64,000 nucleotides of DNA, taken from contig JAEPON010000001.1 in NCBI GenBank assembly GCA_017642895.1, positions 310,001 through 374,000 of the forward strand, written 5' to 3'. Shown piece by piece: positions 35,353 through 43,476 of the stretch. Made by a program: the position numbers and the translations under genes. This DNA is from Roseitalea sp. Lineage in GTDB: Bacteria > Pseudomonadota > Alphaproteobacteria > Rhizobiales > Rhizobiaceae. The notes under the pieces are model-generated. The model was not told the DNA's origin, did not search any database, and worked only from the letters and a program-made list of their open reading frames with translations. Position 1 is the first letter of the stretch, and each line of letters opens with the position of its first letter.

Positions 35353-36287
35353 GCGCCCATTCGGTCAACGAGCCGTCCGGCCGGCAGAAATGGATCGCGG
35401 GCACGCTGGTGATCGCCTACGCGCTGATCACCATGATCCCGCTGGTCTGGATCGTCGCCACCGGCTTCAAGAGCCCGGCGGACGCGATCTCCTATCCGCC
35501 GAAGGTCGTCTTCGAGCCGACGCTGGAAGGCTATGTGAACCTTTTTACGACACGAACGCGCCAGACCGAGGACTATCTGGCCGCCAATCCGCCCCAGACC
35601 TGGTATGAGGAGATCGTCCGGCAATATGACATGGTGATCGTCGGCCCGTCGCGCTACGGCGAACGCTTCCTCAACTCGATCATCATCGGCTTCGGGTCGA
35701 CCTTCCTGAGCATTTTCCTCGGCGTGCTGGCGGCCTACGCCTTCTCGCGCTTCAGGATACCGCTGAAGGACGATCTTCTGTTCTTCATCCTGTCGACACG
35801 GATGATGCCGCCGATCGCCGTCGCCATCCCCATCTTCCTGATGTATCGCCAGCTTGGCCTGTCGGACACGCATCTGGGCATGATCCTGCTCTATACGGCG
35901 GTCAACATCTCGCTGGCGGTCTGGCTGCTCAAGGGGTTCATCGACGAGATACCGCGCGAATATGAGGAAGCGGCGCTGATCGACGGCTATACGCGCTTCC
36001 AGGCCTTCTACAAGGTGGTGCTGCCGCAGGCGACGACGGGGATCGTGGCGACGGCAATCTTCTGCCTGATCTTCTCCTGGAACGAATATGCGTTTGCCGT
36101 ACTTCTGACGTCCGGCACCGCGCAGACCGCGCCGCCCTTCATCCCCACCATTATCGGCGTCGGCGGCCAGGACTGGCCTGCGGTGGCCGCCGGTGCGACG
36201 CTGTTCCTCTTGCCGGTGATGATCTTCACCGTCGCCCTGCGCAAGCACCTTCTGCGTGGCATCACCTTCGGCGCGGTGCGCAAATGA
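35349..36287 (+). CDS. Carbohydrate ABC transporter permease (MalG type)
   Basis: Second permease, 312 residues with six helices. The EAA loop is EEAALIDGYTRFQAFYKVVL; the stretch FCLIFSWNEYAFAVLLT is typical of the MalG branch. A loop of about 60 residues between the first helices (VVFEPTLEGYVNLFTTRTRQ onward) faces the periplasm. The start overlaps the first permease and its stop overlaps the small membrane protein by four bases. Confidence 0.93.
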   Translation: MSAHSVNEPSGRQKWIAGTLVIAYALITMIPLVWIVATGFKSPADAISYPPKVVFEPTLEGYVNLFTTRTRQTEDYLAANPPQTWYEEIVRQYDMVIVGPSRYGERFLNSIIIGFGSTFLSIFLGVLAAYAFSRFRIPLKDDLLFFILSTRMMPPIAVAIPIFLMYRQLGLSDTHLGMILLYTAVNISLAVWLLKGFIDEIPREYEEAALIDGYTRFQAFYKVVLPQATTGIVATAIFCLIFSWNEYAFAVLLTSGTAQTAPPFIPTIIGVGGQDWPAVAAGATLFLLPVMIFTVALRKHLLRGITFGAVRK

Positions 36288-36472
36288 ACGGCTTTTTCAC
36301 CGGACTGGCCCGTTTCCGCCGGGGGCCGTGGGAGATGGTGGCGACGATAATGATCGCGCTTGGCGTGTTGATGCTGATGCAGCCCTTCGCGATCGGCCTG
36401 TTCACCTATTCCTTCATCGTCACGCTGATCGGCACGGTGATGTTCATCATCGTCAGCCATTTTCCGGAGTAG
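36284..36472 (+). CDS. Small membrane protein embedded in the sugar ABC operon
   Basis: A 62-residue protein with two hydrophobic helices (about residues 18-36 and 39-58) and a basic N-terminal tail (MNGFFTGLARFRRGPWE). It overlaps the MalG-type gene by four bases and is followed by the first ATPase, so it is translated as part of the transporter. Small membrane proteins occupy a similar place in some alphaproteobacterial ABC operons (for example glpU in the glycerol transporter), but I cannot show homology. Its role is unknown; an accessory subunit is a reasonable guess. Confidence 0.75.
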   Translation: MNGFFTGLARFRRGPWEMVATIMIALGVLMLMQPFAIGLFTYSFIVTLIGTVMFIIVSHFPE

Positions 36473-36477
36473 GGTGG

Positions 36478-37575
36478 TTGGCTGAGATCGTCATCAAGAA
36501 CCTGCGCAAGGAGTTCGGTGATTTCACCGCCGTGCAATCGTCGTCCTTCACGATTGCCGATGGCGAGTTCTTCATGCTGCTCGGCCCGTCGGGCTGCGGC
36601 AAGACGACGACGCTGCGCATGATCGCCGGCCTCGAACTGCCGACATCGGGCGAAATCTATATTGGCGGCGAAGAAGTCGGGCAGAAGCCGGCGAGCCAGC
36701 GCGACATTGCCTTCGTCTTCCAGATGTTTGCGCTTTATCCGCACATGAATGTGCGGCGGAACATCACCTATCCGCTGGTCAGCCAGGGCATGCCCCGCGC
36801 GCAGATCAACGAAAAACTCAAGGAAGTGGCGCGCATTCTGGGCATTGAAGCCATTCTCGACCGGCCCGTGGGCGGGCTTTCGGGCGGCGACCGCCAGCGC
36901 GTGGCGCTGGGCCGGGCGATCGTGCGCGATCCCAAGGCGTTCATGATGGACGAGCCGCTCGGCGCGCTCGATGCCGAGTTCCGCGAGCGCATGGCCGAGG
37001 AACTGCGCGCGCTACACGACCGGATGGGCGCGACGACCGTCTATGTCACCCACGACCAGCTCGAAGCGATGCAGATGGGCGACAAGATCGTCGTGATGAA
37101 CCATGGCGTGGTCGAACAATTCGGCACCCCGCAGGAAATCTACGACAAGCCGGCGACCATGTTCGTTGCCGACTTCATCGGATCGCCTTCGATGAACTTC
37201 TTGCGTTTTGACGGCATGGTCACCGAAGGCGCGTCGACCGTGACGCTGGACGGATCGGACTTCGCCGTCCCTGTGCAGCGTGAGGCAGCGTCCGGCGATT
37301 TGGTGCTTGGCGTTCGGCCTGAACATGTCGTCCTGTCGGACGGTGCTGCCTATCGGGGCGCGGTCAGGGCTGCGGAATATCTCGGCACCACGCAGATCGT
37401 CACGCTCGAGACGGCCAACGGGGAAGTTAAGGCGCGCACCGGCGCGGCACAGCCAGTCCGGCCCGGCGAGACGGTGGGGCTCGACTTCCTGCCTCAGACG
37501 CTGACCCTGTTTGACGAAAAAACGGGCAGGGCGCTTGCCTCCGACCTCAATGCGGGAGCGTTTGGCCATGGCTGA
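36478..37575 (+). CDS. Sugar ABC transporter ATP-binding protein 1
   Basis: MalK-type ATPase of 365 residues, read from TTG 36478 after GGAGTAGGG; no ATG or GTG fits the conserved start AEIVIKNLRKEFGDF. Walker A is GPSGCGKTTTLRMI, Q loop FQMFALYPHM, signature LSGGDRQRVALGRA (D in place of the usual Q), Walker B FMMDEPLGALDAEF and switch VTHDQ. A TOBE-type regulatory domain follows from about residue 240. Its last bases overlap the start of the second ATPase by eight bases. Confidence 0.92.
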   Translation: MAEIVIKNLRKEFGDFTAVQSSSFTIADGEFFMLLGPSGCGKTTTLRMIAGLELPTSGEIYIGGEEVGQKPASQRDIAFVFQMFALYPHMNVRRNITYPLVSQGMPRAQINEKLKEVARILGIEAILDRPVGGLSGGDRQRVALGRAIVRDPKAFMMDEPLGALDAEFRERMAEELRALHDRMGATTVYVTHDQLEAMQMGDKIVVMNHGVVEQFGTPQEIYDKPATMFVADFIGSPSMNFLRFDGMVTEGASTVTLDGSDFAVPVQREAASGDLVLGVRPEHVVLSDGAAYRGAVRAAEYLGTTQIVTLETANGEVKARTGAAQPVRPGETVGLDFLPQTLTLFDEKTGRALASDLNAGAFGHG

Positions 37576-38569
37576 AATTGTCCTGCGCGATGTCACAAAG
37601 CTTTTCGGGCACACGATCGGGGTCGATGGCATCGATCTGGACGTTCCCGATGGCGCGTTCGTCGTGCTGCTCGGGCCGACCGGCGCCGGCAAGACGACGA
37701 CGTTGCGGCTGATCGCCGGTCTTGAGAAACCCGACCGCGGCGAGATCACGATTGGCGGCCGCTCCGTTGTCGACGAAACACCGGCACAGCGCGATGTCGC
37801 CATGGTGTTTCAGCAATATTCGCTCTACCCGCACATGACGGTGCGCGAGAACCTTGCCTTTCCGCTCAAGTCGCCGATCCTCAACACGCCGCCGGCCGAG
37901 ATCGAACGCAAGGTGGCCGAGGTCGCCGAGGTCTTGCGCATTCCGCACAAGCTCGACAACAAGGCGACGCAGCTTTCAGGCGGCGAGATGCAGCGCGTCT
38001 CCATCGGCCGGGCGCTGGTGCGCGATCCGGCCATATATCTGATGGACGAGCCCTTGTCCTCGCTCGATGCCAAGCTGCGCTCGGAACTCAGGGTCGAACT
38101 CAAGCGCATCCAGGCCGATCTGGGCGCCACGCTGCTCTATGTGACGCATGACCAGATCGAAGCGATGACGATGGCGACCCATATCGGTGTGCTCGATCGG
38201 GGACGGCTGGTCCAGTTCGGGCCACCACGCGAGATCTATGAAAACCCGGCCAGTGAATATGTCGCGACCCGCCTTGGCCTGCCGCGCATCAACCTTTTGC
38301 CGACGGGCCTTTTCGGCGGCGCGCCGTCCGGCGCCGCCCATATCGGCCTCAGGCCCGAGCACATCGTGCTGAACGGCGAGGGTGGAAAATCGGCCACGGT
38401 GACGCGCGTCGAGCATCTGGGCGACCAGACCCGGGTGCATCTGGAGGTTGACGGGCATGTGCTGACAACGCTCGCCGATGCCCATTCGACGCTCGATCAC
38501 GGCGACCGCGTGGCGGTGACGCCGCACCAACCGCTCTTCTTCGATGCGGCGGGCAACCGGGTAGTGTGA
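37568..38569 (+). CDS. Sugar ABC transporter ATP-binding protein 2
   Basis: Second MalK-type ATPase, 333 residues, from ATG 37568. Walker A is GPTGAGKTTTLRLI, Q loop FQQYSLYPHM, signature LSGGEMQRVSIGRA (E in place of Q), Walker B YLMDEPLSSLDAKL, switch VTHDQIEAM, then a TOBE domain. Two different ATPases in one importer operon suggest a hetero-dimeric motor, as in a few other alphaproteobacterial sugar and polyol importers. The kinase gene follows after 12 bases. Confidence 0.92.
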   Translation: MAEIVLRDVTKLFGHTIGVDGIDLDVPDGAFVVLLGPTGAGKTTTLRLIAGLEKPDRGEITIGGRSVVDETPAQRDVAMVFQQYSLYPHMTVRENLAFPLKSPILNTPPAEIERKVAEVAEVLRIPHKLDNKATQLSGGEMQRVSIGRALVRDPAIYLMDEPLSSLDAKLRSELRVELKRIQADLGATLLYVTHDQIEAMTMATHIGVLDRGRLVQFGPPREIYENPASEYVATRLGLPRINLLPTGLFGGAPSGAAHIGLRPEHIVLNGEGGKSATVTRVEHLGDQTRVHLEVDGHVLTTLADAHSTLDHGDRVAVTPHQPLFFDAAGNRVV

Positions 38570-38581
38570 GGGAGGCACGCC

Positions 38582-40207
38582 ATGAGACAGTTCATCAACG
38601 CAAGGGAAGATGTCGTCACCGAAGCCATTGACGGGCTTTTGCGCAACGCCGACGGGCGGCTGGCGCGGCTCGACGGGTTTCCGCACATCAAGGTGGTGGT
38701 GCGCACCGATTGGGACAAGTCGAAAGTGGCCCTCGTCTCGGGTGGCGGTTCGGGCCACGAACCCTCCCATGCCGGGTTCGTCGGGCAGGGCATGCTCACC
38801 GCCGCCGTCTGCGGTGACGTGTTCGCTTCGCCCTCGGTCGATGCGGTGCTGGCGGGCATTCTGGCCGTGACCGGCGAGGCAGGGTGCCTTCTGATCGTCA
38901 AGAACTATACCGGCGACCGGCTCAATTTTGGCCTCGCCGCCGAGCGCGCGCGCGCCTTCGGCATCAAGGTGGCGATGGTCGTCGTCGATGACGATGTCGC
39001 TCTGCCGGACCTGCCGCAGCCGCGCGGCGTCGCCGGCACCCTGTTCGTGCACAAGATCGCCGGAGCGGCGGCCGAAGCTGGCGCCGGGCTTGATGAGGTC
39101 GAAGCCATCGCGCGGCGCACCATCGATGGCGTCGTTTCGATCGGCATGTCGCTCGACACCTGCACGGTGCCCGGCTCGCCCAAGGAGGACCGGATCGCGC
39201 TGGGCAAAGCCGAACTGGGGCTGGGCATTCATGGCGAAGCCGGCGTCGAGCAGGTCGATTTCGAGGGCGCCAAGCACGCCATGGAAATGGTGGCCGAAAA
39301 GCTCAGGCCGCATCTGGGCGATCGGTCGCATGTCGCGCTGCTCAACAATCTGGGATCGACGACGCCGCTGGAAATGTCGGTTCTGGCCGAAGAACTGTGC
39401 CGCTCGTCCATCGCCGGCAAGGTCACCCATCTGATCGGCCCTGCGGCGTTGATGACCTCGCTCGACATGCGCGGCTTTTCCGTATCGCTTCTGCCGGTCG
39501 ATGCGCCCGAGCGTGAGGCGCTGGCCTCGGCTGTCGCGCCTTCGGATTGGCCCGGCATCGCCGAGGTGGGCGAACCGCACATCGTGCCGTTGCCCGATGG
39601 CTTGTCGCCGATCCAGCCCATGGCGTCCGAGCATGCCGGCCACCGGGCCCTGATCGAGCGTTGCTGTGCGATCCTTTTGGAAGCCGAAGGCAAGCTGAAC
39701 GAACTGGACGCCAAATCCGGAGACGGAGACACGGGCTCGACGCTGACCACCGCATGCCGGGCGCTGCTGGCCGCGCTGGACCGCATGCCGCTGGCCGACC
39801 TGACCCAGCTTTACCGCGCTCTGGGCAGTGAACTCAGCCAGACCATGGGTGGCTCGTCCGGTGTTCTTCTGGCGATCTTCTTTGCCGCCGCAGGCGATGC
39901 GTCGGCCAATGGCAAGGATGCGGTCGGCGCCTTGTCTGCGGGGCTGGACCGCATCATGCAGGTCGGCGGCGCGTCTCCCGGCGACCGCACCATGATCGAT
40001 GCGCTGGCACCCGCGCTGGCAGCCCTTGATGACGGGCTTGTTGCGGCCGCCCGGGCGGCGCGGGCCGGCGCCGATGCCACGGCGAAGATCACGCGCGCAA
40101 AGGCGGGCCGCGCCACCTATGTCGCCGCACAAAGCCTTGCTGGCCACAATGATCCGGGCGCGGAGGCCGTTGCGCAGTTGCTCGAAGGTCTTTCCGGCCC
40201 GGCTTGA
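38582..40207 (+). CDS. Fused DhaK-DhaL ketose kinase (dihydroxyacetone kinase family)
   Basis: ATP-dependent ketose kinase of 541 residues. The DhaK part (residues 1 to about 330) has VALVSGGGSGHEPSHAGFVG with the substrate-binding histidine region and ILAVTGEAGCLLIVKNYTGD. The DhaL part (from about 355) has the metal/ATP motif AKSGDGDTGSTL and MGGSSGVLLAIFF. Members phosphorylate dihydroxyacetone, but close relatives act on erythrulose or apulose, so the substrate may be another ketose. It ends the sugar operon and so presumably phosphorylates the product of the isomerase or dehydrogenase. Confidence 0.88.
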   Translation: MRQFINAREDVVTEAIDGLLRNADGRLARLDGFPHIKVVVRTDWDKSKVALVSGGGSGHEPSHAGFVGQGMLTAAVCGDVFASPSVDAVLAGILAVTGEAGCLLIVKNYTGDRLNFGLAAERARAFGIKVAMVVVDDDVALPDLPQPRGVAGTLFVHKIAGAAAEAGAGLDEVEAIARRTIDGVVSIGMSLDTCTVPGSPKEDRIALGKAELGLGIHGEAGVEQVDFEGAKHAMEMVAEKLRPHLGDRSHVALLNNLGSTTPLEMSVLAEELCRSSIAGKVTHLIGPAALMTSLDMRGFSVSLLPVDAPEREALASAVAPSDWPGIAEVGEPHIVPLPDGLSPIQPMASEHAGHRALIERCCAILLEAEGKLNELDAKSGDGDTGSTLTTACRALLAALDRMPLADLTQLYRALGSELSQTMGGSSGVLLAIFFAAAGDASANGKDAVGALSAGLDRIMQVGGASPGDRTMIDALAPALAALDDGLVAAARAARAGADATAKITRAKAGRATYVAAQSLAGHNDPGAEAVAQLLEGLSGPA

Positions 40208-40439
40208 ACCTGCCAAGCCAAGTGTTTCCAGTTCAAACCAAGACAAAACCGGCAAATACCATGATATTTTGCGGGGGTGGCATTAAGAAAACCGAGAGCA
40301 TGATGGTCCATAACACGGAACAATAGGCCGTCGTGCATGATGCGCGCGATGATAAGACGCCGCTCCAGGCATGTTTTGTGAATTGTTTAATTCCCGCCGG
40401 AAACGGCCGGAATTTCATGCCACGGAGACTTAGGCAGCA
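40208..40439 (+). other. AT-richer intergenic region before the GGDEF-EAL gene
   Basis: The 232 bases between the kinase and the GGDEF-EAL gene are richer in AT than the flanks. They hold no reading frame that I trust. I did not find a clear terminator for the sugar operon. The stretch probably carries the promoter of the next gene. Confidence 0.4.
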
Positions 40440-42014
40440 ATGTCTGCGCCCGATCCAAGGTTGCGAAAGATCACACGAAGCAAGCCGGGCCAACACCCCT
40501 GGCTTGCCGTTGAAAGCGTGCTGGCCTTCATTCTCGTCGTCCTGGCCGCTGTCCATTCGATCCATTTCGTTTTGCCGCACGAAATCCTTGACACGATTTT
40601 GACGGCTCAGATGGCGGGCCGGCTTGAGCTGGCCAGCGCGGCGGTCACGCTGGTGATCGCGATCGCGATTTGTGCGTTGATAGCGGAGCGGTTGAAGATC
40701 CAGTCGGTCATGCAGGACGAACTGCGTCTGCGGCAAGATACGGATTTGGTGTCGGGAGCTGCCACACGCGGTTGCTTCCTCGATGACCTCAAGCGCGCGG
40801 TGGCCGACCACCGCAAGCGCGGCTCCGTTGCATTGGTGATCATCGATGTCGATCATCTCAAGCAGATCAACGATGCGCTGGGCCATGGAGCGGGTGACGA
40901 TGTTCTGGGGTTCTGCACGCGCATTGCGCGCCAGGCGTTTCCCGGAGCACGCGTGGGGCGCCTGGGCGGCGATGAGCTTGCCGTCTTCATCCGCTCCGAT
41001 GAGACCATTCCCGAGCGGTACGTGACGGAAGCATGCTCGACGTTTCTGGCAACGCTTCGAGAAGGGCTGTTCATCGCCAACCGGCGTCAGGCGGTTTCGG
41101 CGTCCCTCGGCGTGGCGCTGGCGCCCGCCCACAGCGACAATGCCAACGAATTGCTGTCGTTTGCCGATCTGGCGTTGCAAGAGGCCAAACGTGGCGGGCG
41201 CGGCGCCTGGTCCGTGTTTTCGCCGGAGATCCTGGCTGACGCGCGGCAGGAACGATTCATCGAGCGTGAATTGCGCGCGGCGATCCTTCTGGGTCAGCTT
41301 TCGCTTCATTACCAGCCGATCATGGATGCCGATGGCGCGCTCAATTCACTTGAAGCGCTGGTTCGTTGGCAAAATCCGGTGCGCGGCGTCATTTCGCCCG
41401 CCGAATTCATTCCGATCGCCGAGAAGTCGCGGCTCATTCACGAGTTGGGTCTTTATGTGCTCAAACAGGTTTGCGACGATCTTGAAACCCTGCCGAACGT
41501 GCCGGTCAATGTGAACATTTCCGCCTGGCAACTGGCCCACGACACCTTCCTTAAGGACTATGTCGGTGTCTTGACGCGCACGAACGTGTCGCCGGACCGG
41601 ATCGTGCTTGAGATCACCGAAAGCGCCATGCTGGATACGTCCGATGACTTCATCGAGCGGATGGATGCCATCAAGAGCGCCGGGTTCAGGATCGCTCTGG
41701 ACGATTTCGGCATGGGCTACAGCGAGTTCAACCAGTTGCGCAAACTGCCTTTCGACATCATCAAGATCGACAAATCCTACATCCAGAACATCGGGACCGA
41801 CGTGGTCACCGACACGTTCGTCAGTGCGGTGACGCAGATCGCATGCAAGATGGAACGGACCGTTGTCGCCGAGGGTGTGGAAACGGAGGACGACAGGGTG
41901 CGCGCATCGGTGGCCGGCTGTCGCCTCTTCCAGGGCTATTATCATCAGGCTCCGGCAAGCCGCGCCGATATTGTGGCGCTTTATTGCGCCAAGGCGTTGG
42001 CCGACGTCGCATAG
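40440..42014 (+). CDS. Membrane GGDEF-EAL cyclic-di-GMP signalling protein
   Basis: A 524-residue protein with two membrane helices (about residues 17-40 and 58-80), then a GGDEF domain (about 98-255) and an EAL domain (about 275-515). The GGDEF signature is GGDEL near residue 176, with the last F replaced and no RxxD inhibition site at the usual place, so synthase activity is doubtful. The EAL domain keeps SLEALVRW, VNISAWQL, EITESAM, DDFGMGYSEFN, KIDKS and AEGVE, so hydrolysis of c-di-GMP is likely. It is convergent with the acyl-homoserine-lactone synthase gene. Confidence 0.9.
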   Translation: MSAPDPRLRKITRSKPGQHPWLAVESVLAFILVVLAAVHSIHFVLPHEILDTILTAQMAGRLELASAAVTLVIAIAICALIAERLKIQSVMQDELRLRQDTDLVSGAATRGCFLDDLKRAVADHRKRGSVALVIIDVDHLKQINDALGHGAGDDVLGFCTRIARQAFPGARVGRLGGDELAVFIRSDETIPERYVTEACSTFLATLREGLFIANRRQAVSASLGVALAPAHSDNANELLSFADLALQEAKRGGRGAWSVFSPEILADARQERFIERELRAAILLGQLSLHYQPIMDADGALNSLEALVRWQNPVRGVISPAEFIPIAEKSRLIHELGLYVLKQVCDDLETLPNVPVNVNISAWQLAHDTFLKDYVGVLTRTNVSPDRIVLEITESAMLDTSDDFIERMDAIKSAGFRIALDDFGMGYSEFNQLRKLPFDIIKIDKSYIQNIGTDVVTDTFVSAVTQIACKMERTVVAEGVETEDDRVRASVAGCRLFQGYYHQAPASRADIVALYCAKALADVA

Positions 42015-42424
42015 AGGCGATTGCGCCGCCTGGCCAAAACCAAATGGCTGCCAGGTAGAAAGTCGTATCGGCCGGATTTTCCCGCCTTGGGCCACATTTC
42101 CTGTCAAGCTTATCGGAGCGGGGACCATGCCGTTACGGCAGCTTGATGAATGTTGTGCAAAGCCTTTCCATGCCAGGTTTCGTCCCACCCGGTCTTGCCA
42201 TACAAATTCCGATGCAATCGTATCGGCATACCAAGTACATCAAACAATCACGTCACGGTAATATCTGCGTGAAACGCGATCGCTGAATCGTCTTTGAACG
42301 ACGGACAGCATGAGATTGCTTCAGTGCAGAAAACCCAATGTTTTTGCCGCCATCTGGACGTAATTGTATGCCAATTGCTTTGGCACATGCGCCGTCGGAT
42401 GCATCAGGCTTTGTAAGAACCTGC

Positions 42425-42458
42425 CGCGCCCGACCATTTACAGGGGTGGTCGGGCGCG
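42425..42458 (+). other. Perfect 12-bp hairpin
   Basis: CGCGCCCGACCA (42425-42436) and TGGTCGGGCGCG (42447-42458) are exact inverted repeats around a ten-base loop. Neither side is followed by a T tract, so it is not a standard terminator. It is followed by ACAAA, and GCGCGACAAA recurs at the next hairpin. Confidence 0.75.
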
Positions 42459-42481
42459 ACAAATCGGCACGAAACCTATGG

Positions 42482-42523
42482 ACCGCGCGCGACAAAAGCA
42501 TATTCTTATCGCGCGCGGTTTTA
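42482..42523 (+). terminator. Strong hairpin with T tract (intrinsic terminator, rightward)
   Basis: ACCGCGCGCGA (42482-42492) and TCGCGCGCGGT (42509-42519) form an 11-base stem with a 16-base AT-rich loop, followed by TTTA. The T tract is on the rightward strand only, so it would end a transcript coming from the left: either that of the GGDEF-EAL gene, 470 bases away, or an unannotated small RNA. Confidence 0.65.
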
Positions 42524-42552
42524 GACCTCACCCGTTAGGCCGTGCCTTGAAG

Positions 42553-42576
42553 CCCCGCAGGTTGCAGCCTGCGGGG
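42553..42576. terminator. GC-rich hairpin, possibly a bidirectional terminator
   Basis: CCCCGCAGG (42553-42561) and CCTGCGGGG (42568-42576) pair around a six-base loop, followed by TTTCCTG rightwards. It lies 77 bases after the stop of the convergent synthase gene, so it may also end that transcript, although the leftward T tract is poor. Confidence 0.5.
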
Positions 42577-42585
42577 TTTCCTGCC

Positions 42586-42603
42586 TTGTCCGTTTCCGGA
42601 CAA
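42586..42603. other. Short perfect hairpin after the synthase gene
   Basis: TTGTCCG (42586-42592) and CGGACAA (42597-42603) pair around a four-base loop TTTC. It lies 50 bases after the synthase stop and immediately beside the hairpin at 42553. Confidence 0.5.
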
Positions 42604-42652
42604 TGCCCCGTCGTCGGCAGTCCAGGGCTGCCGGCAATTGCGTGTTCCCGTC

Positions 42653-43309
42653 TCACCGCGCCAACTCCAACCGGTCGCCGTCGATCAGACGCGGCAGTTC
42701 GCCGCGATGGTGCAGAAGCGAATGGTCGATGCCCAAGGCCGCCCGGACATTGTCGAGCGCGGCTTCGCTGACATCCATGAACGCGACGACACAATCGCCG
42801 CTGCCGTCGATTTCCTGTGGCAGCCCCAGCGGTGTCGTCTTCCAGCCAAGATGCTTCCATTTGGGCAGAAAGAACAATTCCTGAATGCCGCCCACCTTGG
42901 CTGCGCCTTCCTGAAGGCAATATTCCATGACGGCGGCGCACAGTTGGGTGAGAATGCTCTGCCGGCCGCCCGACCGCAGTTCTGGGATCGTCAGCGTCCG
43001 CGTCCATTCGATCCAGTCGGGCTTGTCAGGCACCCCGCCGCGTTCGCAGAAATGCGGAAACACGTCCGAGACAAGCGTCGGCCGGCTGCAGGGTATCAGC
43101 CTTGCCGAGGTGACGACCCGTCCGCGCTCCAGACCCAGAACATAGGTCGCGGCCTCATTGTCGAACTGATCGGTTTCCCGGCCGTCGGCGTTGGGTGCGT
43201 GCCAGCGCTTTTCCTCGATATAGACCTGATGGCGCAACCGCAGCCACTGGTCCCATTCATCGGCATAAAGGTGGCGTTGTCCGTAGCTGAAGACGTGTGC
43301 TTCGATCAT
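42653..43309 (-). CDS. LuxI-type acyl-homoserine-lactone synthase
   Basis: Quorum-sensing signal synthase of 218 residues, from ATG 43309 with GGAGGAAG just upstream; 15 more codons are possible but not conserved. Family residues are seen in order: R and W in LRLRHQVYIEEKRW (F of the usual VF pair is Y), D-x-x-D in TDQFDNEAATYVL, R in TSARLIP, F in SDVFPHF, and E/R in WIEWTRTLTIPE. It makes an N-acyl-homoserine lactone from SAM and an acyl carrier; the chain length cannot be read. It lies downstream of the LuxR gene on the same strand. Confidence 0.9.
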   Translation of the reverse strand: MIEAHVFSYGQRHLYADEWDQWLRLRHQVYIEEKRWHAPNADGRETDQFDNEAATYVLGLERGRVVTSARLIPCSRPTLVSDVFPHFCERGGVPDKPDWIEWTRTLTIPELRSGGRQSILTQLCAAVMEYCLQEGAAKVGGIQELFFLPKWKHLGWKTTPLGLPQEIDGSGDCVVAFMDVSEAALDNVRAALGIDHSLLHHRGELPRLIDGDRLELAR

Positions 43310-43362
43310 CGGTCTTCCTCCGGCTGATGGAGAAAGTCTCTCATCGACATGCACGGGTGGGA

Positions 43363-43380
43363 ATCGGAAGATTTTCCGAT
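43363..43380 (-). promoter_or_regulatory. Candidate lux-box before the synthase gene
   Basis: ATCGGAA-GATT-TTCCGAT is an 18-base inverted repeat with exact 7-base arms, 53 bases before the synthase start. Size, symmetry and position match binding sites of LuxR-type receptors. The half-site differs from the classic LuxR and TraR boxes, which is common for receptors outside those groups. Confidence 0.5.
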
Positions 43381-43476
43381 GAAGGTGCGATTTTTCGCTG
43401 GATCAGACGCGCAAAGACGGTCGATCCGCGCGGTTTCGCGCGATGCCGTGCCGACGACGGCGCACCGATTCGTTTG

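Larger units (their letters stand above)
42015..42652 (+). other. 638-base intergenic region with four hairpins
   Basis: No convincing protein gene is seen. The first 400 bases are AT-richer than the surroundings; the last 230 contain four perfect inverted repeats described separately. One of them ends in a T tract, so a small RNA read rightwards is possible. A weak promoter-like pair (TTGCCA, 17 bases, TCGTAT) occurs near 42195-42225 but is not persuasive. Confidence 0.6.

Noticed and set aside
32985..38569. Assignment of the importer as the rhizobial glycerol transporter (Glp type)
   Set aside because: The two-ATPase layout and small membrane protein are reminiscent, but no glycerol-3-phosphate dehydrogenase is present and both ATPases have standard Walker motifs, unlike what I recall of that system.
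37976..40255. A long open frame of 759 codons on the minus strand, opposite the second ATPase and the kinase
   Set aside because: It lies antisense to two clear genes, has no recognisable motif and is rich in Arg, Gly and Ala, as expected for a shadow frame in GC-rich DNA.
42195..42225. Promoter for the candidate small RNA
   Set aside because: TTGCCA and TCGTAT at a 17-base spacing match the consensus only partly; I do not annotate it as a promoter.
42253..42531. A 92-codon frame in the hairpin region
   Set aside because: It crosses two strong hairpins, lacks a ribosome-binding site and resembles nothing; more likely non-coding.
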